Source of the DNA: Rhizopus arrhizus
Taxonomy: Eukaryota > Mucoromycota > Mucoromycetes > Mucorales > Rhizopodaceae
Assembly: GCA_024220505.1 (NCBI GenBank)
Contig: JAKZZE010000004.1
Span: 744,001-808,000, forward strand
Direction: 5' to 3'
DNA length: 64,000 nt
Below the pieces are notes generated by a model that was given only the letters and a program-made list of their open reading frames with translations, had not been told where the DNA came from and searched no databases. Positions 57,418 through 64,000 of the stretch are shown here, in pieces. How positions within the stretch are numbered: the stretch's first letter is position 1; every line of letters begins with the position of its first letter. The position numbers were made by a program, and so were the translations under genes.

Positions 57418-59932
57418 TTATTTTTGTATGAAATGATTTACATGTTGTTCTAATCTTTTAAGTTGTTTGTTTGGTCTAGGCACTTTTGGTAAGAGTTCAG
57501 TAGATAGCCATCTCAGGTCTTGTAAGGCTCCTTCTTGTTTTGCCAACTTGACAACACCTGCCAAAGTGGTACGAGAGATATTTAATTCGGATGTTTGCTC
57601 TGTCCAGGTACGCAAGACGTCAAACAAGAGCGAAATATCTTGTGAGTCTATCAAGGTGCTCAAATAGACATTGATAAATTGAACATCTAAGCGGTTATAA
57701 GGTGCACTGGGAAAAGGAATCGTGGGTGATGTCTCTCGGACAGGGATAGGGATATGACCTGCTCGTTCAAAACGAAACATGGTGTATTTGTTGAACAGTC
57801 GACGCAGGTTTTTATGATCATTGTCTATCGCATACTTTGATAACAAAATTTCCCAAAGATCTTGGTTGTACTCTATTCCTCTTTCTTTCATGGCCCTGAT
57901 CGTCGGATTCGGATTGAGTCCTCGGATAGAGGTAGAAGTGCGAAGAAGTGCGCTGTATACTCTAGGATCATCTGGATTTGGCCATCTTTCAATCTTCTTG
58001 CCCTGTTTTCTCTTCTCATCGGCCAACTTTAAATGTATCTTTAGGTTTTTCATAATCTCTTTGGCTTCTTGAGGTAATTGAGCTGTAACACAGCAGTCCA
58101 GCATGGCACAATATAACTCAAAGTCCATTCTTCTCTTTGTGATATCACGTTCCATGTCTGGTTTGATGCTGTTCAGCGCATGCTTGGATTGTTCGCTGTC
58201 CAGTGATGAGAGCGCAAACACATGTCGATAGAGAGCGACATCAGCGAAAAGTCCATGAATTTTGAATGAGTTCCATCGACTGTTGAATGCCTTGAATTGC
58301 TTTCCGGCAGCTAGACAGGTTAATAAAGTAGAAAACGTGAATCGATCATGAGGTAAATGAGCTTCGAGCATGATCTTTTCGATATCAAACACACGAGGAT
58401 CAAGCTTGAAAGAACGATAGGCGTCAGATGGTAAGAGTGAGTTCAACTTGAAATTATCAAAGTAATAGTGTCCATCTCTGTGAGGAAGACAAGCACGGAA
58501 AAGAGCGTGGAAAGTACGGTGGTTGAGCATCTTGATGCCATCTTCTTGTGCCTTGGCTACTAACTCCAATGCTTTATCCAACCTAATGTTACGACCATCT
58601 TTTGAGCTATATTGTTGTGATCTGGCATATCCTTGCATCATGATGTGGTGGCTAGCTTCATTTGGCTTGATGCCATGTTCAGGCATATAGTTATTAAATA
58701 AATCTTCAGCTTTTTCCATTGGGTAGTCTTGAGGACTGATACGATTGGCCAATGTCAAGTATCCCAAGATCACATTGCAGTCAGTAACATCCGTGAGTTG
58801 ATTGTTTTTAAACATATTTCTTGTCAAGGCCTCCCATGATGCATGCAGATCATTCACCTCATTCAATTCCTTTGGTTGCAAACTGAGGCCTCTGGGTCCT
58901 CTTCTCTTGGTCAATCCATTTACAAGTTTACCAAGAGCTGCCTTGTGAGCTATCAAGAGCATCGTCTTGTCGTCATTCTCTGGATAAAGCTCATCCTTCA
59001 TATTCTTATAGTGAGTTGTCAACTCAAGGTCTCCATTGAATGCGTAGGTTCTTGTCAGTCTATCAAGAACGTTGGGCGAAAGTAAATTTTCCTTTTTTAA
59101 GAACAACAAGACTTGTTTTGCTTTTTCATCACATCCAGCTGTAGCAAAAGCAATCAAAGCATTTTCATAAAATGTTCCTTTATCTTTCACTTTGTTTTCT
59201 ACGTTTTCAACACAAGCAAGTAATCTTTCCTCATCTCCCAAAATACCCCAACCCTAACAAAACTGTCAGCATGTCCCCCTCCCTTTTTTTTTTCTTTCTT
59301 TCTTCTATTTACTCTAATCAACAACTGCCAAGATTCCTGATCCAACTTGTCAATATCAAATCTCTCTGAAAATCTTTCCAACAAGGCACGTAAATCTTCT
59401 TTTCGATGCGTATCGCCAAAATGAAAGGCAACTCTGAGTACGTTCGTCCAGATGGACAAGTTGTTCAAGATGGGAATTGAAACACTGGATTCATCAGAAT
59501 AAAACCAGTGTGCTACCACAGCATAATATTCTGAATCAAAAGGTGCAGTTCGAAGCAAATCAAATAATTGTTGGTAGATCTCTACTGTGGCCAGTCCAAA
59601 TCGTTCTGCGTTTTGTACGGTCTTGATGGCCTCACGTACATCACCTGTTGATTTACACTGTTCCATGATTGAAACAAGTTCTTTTTGAGAAGGCACGGCT
59701 GATTTAAGCGGTTTCTTGGGACTGATCTCTATTAAATCAGGTTCGAGTTGTGGGATTTGCGTTGTGAAAGCTCGAGTGACATGAACTGTGATGAAAGTGT
59801 CAATTGACTTTTTTTATTGAAAAATATAAATATACCTAAGGTTGACGGTAAATTTTTGTTTACAAGACAAATGAAAGGTCTTGATTGTATTCCTCTTGCT
59901 CTAGCAACAGCTCTTCCTATAGTTGGAATCAT
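57418..59932 (-). CDS. Pentatricopeptide-repeat-like mitochondrial protein
   Basis: Exons 59932-59836, 59785-59313 and 59253-57418 give 801 residues. The N-terminus (MIPTIGRAVARARGIQSRPF) is a likely mitochondrial targeting sequence. The rest is almost entirely helical hairpins of the PPR/TPR type, for example GTFYENALIAFATAGCDEKA, TDCNVILGYLTLANRIS, NEASHHIMMQGYARSQ, NHRTFHALFRACLPHRDG, DRFTFSTLLTCLAAGKQFKA, ELYCAMLDCCVTAQ. Such repeats bind RNA in mitochondria and control processing, stability or translation of organelle transcripts. The specific family (e.g., Cbp/Ppr) could not be assigned. Converges on histone H1 (about 145 bp between stop codons). Confidence 0.75.
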
Positions 59933-60056
59933 TTCAATAGCTGTTTCTGTTTCAAGAAAAAAAAAAAAATCAAGTCCTGACAGAAAGAGAAGGTAGCCTG
60001 GTTCTTTTATAAAGTCAGCTTTATTTAAACACAGTTTTGAAAGTCAAAGTGACTTG

Positions 60057-61896
60057 TCATTTGAGATCAACAAAGTAAGTCCATCTTCCTTCCTGTAAAC
60101 CCTTTGCTGTATCTTCCAACAATATTTCTCTTCTCAACTTCACATAGACCGTCTTGTCCAGTACAGCTTGTCTCAATTTAGCAATCTTTTCTGGATCTGG
60201 ATCCAATGGTTTCTCCAATAGTTCACTTAATTGTTCTGTTGCCATCTCCAAATCTCTTTGATTATCCTAATTTAGATTAAGTAAGCAATACATGTGCTGC
60301 TTTCTTTTTCTTATTACTTCAAATAATTCTGTTTGGTTTGTTTTTGCGAGGTAAAATGCAAATGCATAAGTCCATTTTAAAGTCGTTCGACACTGTACAG
60401 TGACATCAACTGCCTTTTTAAGGAATTGTACTTCAATCCATGAGAGATCACTTGTTTGCTGCATTTCTTCCATTTTCTTTTCAGTCTTTCGATATAATTC
60501 TTGATCTAATTTAGCCGAATGCTCATGATTTGCATAACGATTATAATACTATATAAACTATGAGAAAGAGAATGTTGAAATGACGATCCTATTACGTGAA
60601 GGTATCTTTCTAAGCTTATCCTTGATTGAGTCTGACTATCTCTTGCTTCTGCACTGCTCTTTTCATCAAATCTATTACATGTGTACCAAGAAGTACCATG
60701 TTCTGACCAAGGTCCCATACAAACCCAGCAGAATTCATATTTACATTTTCTGCAAGTCATATGGTTACAACCACCATTCTTTTCGATCGTCGAGTGACAT
60801 TTTGGACATTCCTTTGTATTGGCAGAGATCCAATTAGCCGTTTCTGAATCATCCTCACATTTCTTTAACCACTTATTCACAAGTGCACAGATACATGGCT
60901 GATGATCGTTTAATGTACATCCAAAGCAAAATCGGTGTGAGCAGTTGCATTCTACCGTAGGCACAACTGAGGTCAGTGAAGTGCTTGGAATATTACATTC
61001 AACAGCATATTCACAATCAGGCGCAGGGCACCACTTTAAAAAGTCATTGTCATCCACAAATGTCCTATTGAGCAGTTCACGATATTTTGCAAAGGTGACC
61101 TTGTCCACTAAAAGTTCAACTGTCTTTTCGTCCACGATCAGTGTACACTCACTTTCTGGACACTGTATCCTCCTGCTCTCTCCTTCTCTGATCTTTTGAT
61201 AAAGGTATTGTGTGTAACAATTCTTGCAAAACCTGTGTTCACAAGATATGCAAACAGTGTCCATCTCGCCAGAGTCGTCACAGCAGATATCACATACAAA
61301 GTTGTCTAATGCCGCAGCCGACTTGAAAGATCGGTTTGTGGTGGCAGATGAAACACCTGCTTGCTGTAATACTTTTTCAGGTGAATCCATGTATTGTTCA
61401 AATAATTTCTCCTTATTCCAACGAAAATAACGTAATAAGGTAGCAGAGTCCTCCATCGAAAGACCTATACAGATCATTAGTTTATAAAGAGATCATTCTT
61501 CCTTTCTTACCCAATATCATTGAAACCTGCGATATCTCAGTATCTTGTTTTGTTTTAAGATTATCAGAGTTCAATACTTGATAGTCAACTTCATATGCCT
61601 TTTTTTGCTGCTTTTCTGCAAATAAATCTTCTTCATGTTCATAACCTTCACTTTCTTTTTTAAAGTAAGTATTGTTGTACATTATTTAACTACAGCTTTA
61701 TTTAGTATGTCTTTTTCTTTTCTAGTTTTCATAAACTTACAGATTTTCTTTACCGCTCATGGAATTGCCGAATTCAGAATTGTCTTCATACTGTAATTTA
61801 TAAAATAATTACGTAAATATATTAAGAAAAATAAAGAGAAAAGAAAAGCGTATTAAATACCATGTATTCATCTTCATAGTCGCTAATAGAACTCAT
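60057..61896 (-). CDS. Ariadne-type RBR E3 ubiquitin ligase
   Basis: Six exons (61896-61861, 61790-61754, 61654-61511, 61464-60596, 60548-60318, 60266-60057) give about 508 residues. An acidic N-terminus (YEDEYMYEDNSEF) and a UBA-like region ([24 protein letters not shown]) precede RING1 ([27 protein letters not shown]), IBR ([16 protein letters not shown]...[11 protein letters not shown]) and RING2 ([40 protein letters not shown]). The catalytic Cys of RING2 sits at [10 protein letters not shown]-terminal Ariadne helical domain (residues 340-508) follows. RBRs transfer ubiquitin through a thioester on RING2 after receiving it from an E2 at RING1. The donor chosen after exon 2 (61754) is the most uncertain point. 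Confidence 0.93.
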
Positions 61897-62163
61897 ATTT
61901 TATATACTAAAAAAGAAAAAAAAAAGAAGAAGAAAACTAATAAAGAAAAGAGGAGAAAGAAAGAATTAAAAAATAAGGAGAGGAAATACATTTGCCCAAA
62001 ACAAAAAAAAAATAGGTCACAGCATACTTTAAAAATGCATTGCAAAGAGGTTTAGAACTTGCTTAGTAATAAAACCTGTTTAACAAAAATAATTTTATTT
62101 ATTCTAAATGAATAAAAGAAAGTAAAAATTACAAGTAGGAAAGAGGGAATAATACAATGAAAC

Positions 62164-62225
62164 TTAAAAGATTTCTTCAACAAAATTAGCAGGAAACTAT
62201 GACAAGTTGATAAATGATCATTTGC

Positions 62226-62256
<31 letters not shown>

Positions 62257-63709
62257 TACAATGCCCTGCCTTCCATTCAATCTCCCAGTCCACCAATCAT
62301 TTTTCGTGTTTGATTTTTTGACAATGCTAATGATATCTCCCTTATGGAATGCCAAATCTCCTTCTTGTTCTCCGTTGAAATTAAACAAAGCTCTTACTCT
62401 AGGTTCACTACTGTTATTATTTGTCACTGGCACTAAATCTCTTGAGCTATCTGACACTGGAACCAGATCTCTTAAGCTGGACATTGTTGGCGCCGATGGA
62501 TGATGACCTGTTTTAGCCATCTGATGAACAGCACCACGACTTAGTGATCTGTTGATAGGTGAATCGCTTTGGATGACGTCACGAGAACTATAGGGTTCAC
62601 TGTATCCGCTATTGTATGGTTCGATATATCCGCTACTATATGGACTGCTGTATCCACTAGGATATGGACTGCTGTATCCACTGCTATACTGGTTGCTATA
62701 CCTAGGGCTATCACGATCCATAAACCCAAACCTTGCATCAGGTAATGGATTAAACTTGGTAGTCAATGCACCATAAAGAGGTTCTGCAGCAGTTGGAGGA
62801 GGTATGGTACCGTTCAGCAAGTCTCTTGCCTTGACTTTATGACCATACAGCTTTTTGTTGGCATCAAAACGTTCGATAATCACCGAGCCTTCCAGAGAAA
62901 CACCGGCGAATAAACCTCTGGTTTTACTATAAGAATAGACTGCTGCAACATTTCGATAAGAGGCTGTACCAGATGCCTCTGCATTTCTACCCACAGGACC
63001 TGCAGCAACTAAACAAATAGAAAGATGAGCAACATAAAGAAAGATGACTTTGTGTTTACCTGAAATATTGCCACCCAAAGTGATCGATCCATGATCCATA
63101 AATGTCTTTACTGCAGCATGATTATTTAACACCATAATAAAATCTGTCAATTCTGCGCCTATATTTCCAAAAGAGAATCATTATCTTTTTCCTTCCTCTC
63201 TTTCTCTCTTTTTTTCACTTTACCTACTTGTCCACCAAATCCCATACCACCTGTCATGATAGCAGAAGGAGCGGACCATGCTATAGACATCAACATCAGC
63301 TTTTATTCAACTTTCATTCCAGTCACACTTACTTCCATCTGGTAACCTACATCATATGACTCAACAACCATAGAACCTTTTCTTTATTTATCCTTTACCT
63401 TGCAACCACTAGACCTGAACCAGCTCGACCCGAAAATAAAAATCCTGCCTTTAATACGGTAAATATAGCTAAACCCTTTGCGTTGGCTAATATGTTGGGT
63501 GGAATAAAGCTGTCAAGGCCGTTCCCTCCATCTAAATTCAATGTCAATCTTTCCATGTTTCTGCAAGTGTATCTTTTTTACCTTGGAAACTATTTAATAT
63601 TCTAGCTGCTTTTCGACACTCGGCTATATAAAACATGTTAATTCAATTCTTCAATTTATTCATCTTTCTTACAACTTAAACTTGAAGGAAGTGGTGAGTT
63701 GATGTGCAT
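62164..63709 (-). CDS. YSC84: SYLF and SH3 domain protein (Ysc84/Lsb3 type)
   Basis: Eight exons (63709-63673, 63623-63582, 63531-63399, 63346-63333, 63280-63224, 63158-63060, 63008-62260, 62196-62164) give 387 residues. SYLF motifs: SECRKAARILNSFQDGGNG, IPPNILANAKGLAIFTVLKA, GFLFSGRAGSGLVVAR, WSAPSAIMTGGMGFGGQVG, ELTDFIMVLNN, and GPVGRNAEA, TRGLFAGVSLEGSVI. The C-terminal SH3 (VRALFNFNGEQEGDLAFHKG, DIISIVKK, DWWTGRLNGRQGIFPANFVEE) is complete only when the last intron is removed. Between them is a Ser/Tyr/Pro-rich linker with tandem SSGYSSPY-like units. YSC84 binds actin and PI(4,5)P2-rich membranes at endocytic patches. Exon 4 is 14 nt; the intron before the last exon carries a 25-base A run. 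Confidence 0.95.
62570..62700 (-). repeat. Tandem Ser-Gly-Tyr-x-x-Pro-Tyr units in the YSC84 linker
   Basis: About five imperfect 8-9 codon repeats of the form SSGYSSPY/SGYIEPY, in frame. Confidence 0.8.
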
Positions 63710-64000
63710 TTTTTTTTTTGATAGTAAAGAAACAAAGAGAGAAAGAAAAAAAAAGAAAGACAAGGATTTTTTAAAGAAATACGGCCTTTAAATTTCAATC
63801 TAAATGCATTTTACGTCAATCAATTGCTATCTTTAGACGAGTTATTGTAACAATAAAAGGGAAAAAGAAACCTTATTTTACAAGCAAATGCCAAGAAATC
63901 TCTGCTTTTTTTTTTTTCTTGAAAAAAAAAATGATTTGCTTGGAATCAAATGAACGATTTTCCAAACTACAGCTTATACTATGCTTTCATTGGATGACTG
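63710..64000. other. Upstream flank of YSC84 to the right edge
   Basis: 291 bp of AT-rich promoter-like DNA with A/T runs. No feature supported. Confidence 0.5.

Noticed and set aside
61681..61745. Alternative Ariadne exon starting at the ATG near 61682
   Set aside because: Reading it as an exon brings a TAA immediately before the ATG in frame; the 98-nt intron model to 61654 keeps the acidic N-terminus continuous.
1..64000. tRNA, rRNA or CRISPR arrays
   Set aside because: I scanned intergenic regions for B-box (GGTTCRANNCC) and repeat-spacer patterns and found none; a covariance-model search could still find a tRNA.

Overview
The window is nuclear DNA of a filamentous fungus, most likely an early-diverging Mucoromycota/Mucorales species (Rhizopus/Mucor type). 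I infer this from the AT-rich intergenic DNA, the many 48-70 nt GT-AG introns, long homopolymer tracts, a myosin-chitin synthase fusion next to a DEK_C tail, and repeat families that I associate with Mucorales. Gene models were assembled by hand from splice signals and reading-frame phase; boundaries may be off by 1-2 nt, and no search could be run.

Layout. 1-7 kb: a 5'-partial-window listerin gene (LTN1), the sterol C-14 reductase ERG24 and a mitochondrial-type protein with a C-terminal J domain, all on the minus strand. 7.2-16.3 kb is dense housekeeping: ribosomal proteins eS12 and uL23, a cytochrome oxidase VIIa-like subunit, a penta-EF-hand protein, the GTPase DRG1, the tRNA methyltransferase TRM10 and deoxyhypusine synthase. 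Five of these serve translation (eS12, uL23, DRG1, TRM10, DHS), together with LTN1 in ribosome quality control. A decayed TnpB/Fanzor-like fragment lies in the uL23-COX7A gap. 16.8-18.5 kb holds two tandem secreted GPI-anchor-type proteins.

19.1-23.4 kb is a transposable element: 428-bp terminal inverted repeats that read as identical, flanked by TA, enclosing a broken Tc1/mariner (DDE) transposase, a fragment of a zinc-knuckle retroelement ORF1, and an intron-containing gene that reads open across four exons and resembles a serine-recombinase fold. This is the most unusual part of the window.

24-40 kb: a Kelch-BTB protein, a gene-poor stretch with another Tc1 relic, the WD40 protein SKI8, a zinc alcohol dehydrogenase, the SIN3 co-repressor, a DUF7137-like secreted protein and GDP-mannose pyrophosphorylase. 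40-52 kb: a PHD/chromodomain/SNF2 remodeler (CHD/Mit1-like) divergent from a 1,908-residue myosin-motor chitin synthase. GDP-mannose pyrophosphorylase, the chitin synthase and the GPI proteins all feed cell-wall construction; SIN3, the remodeler and histone H1 are chromatin genes. 53-64 kb: an unrecognised Ser-rich membrane protein, a decayed coding region, a 38-residue Cys-rich microprotein candidate, histone H1, a PPR-like mitochondrial protein, an Ariadne-type RBR ubiquitin ligase and the SYLF-SH3 actin protein YSC84.
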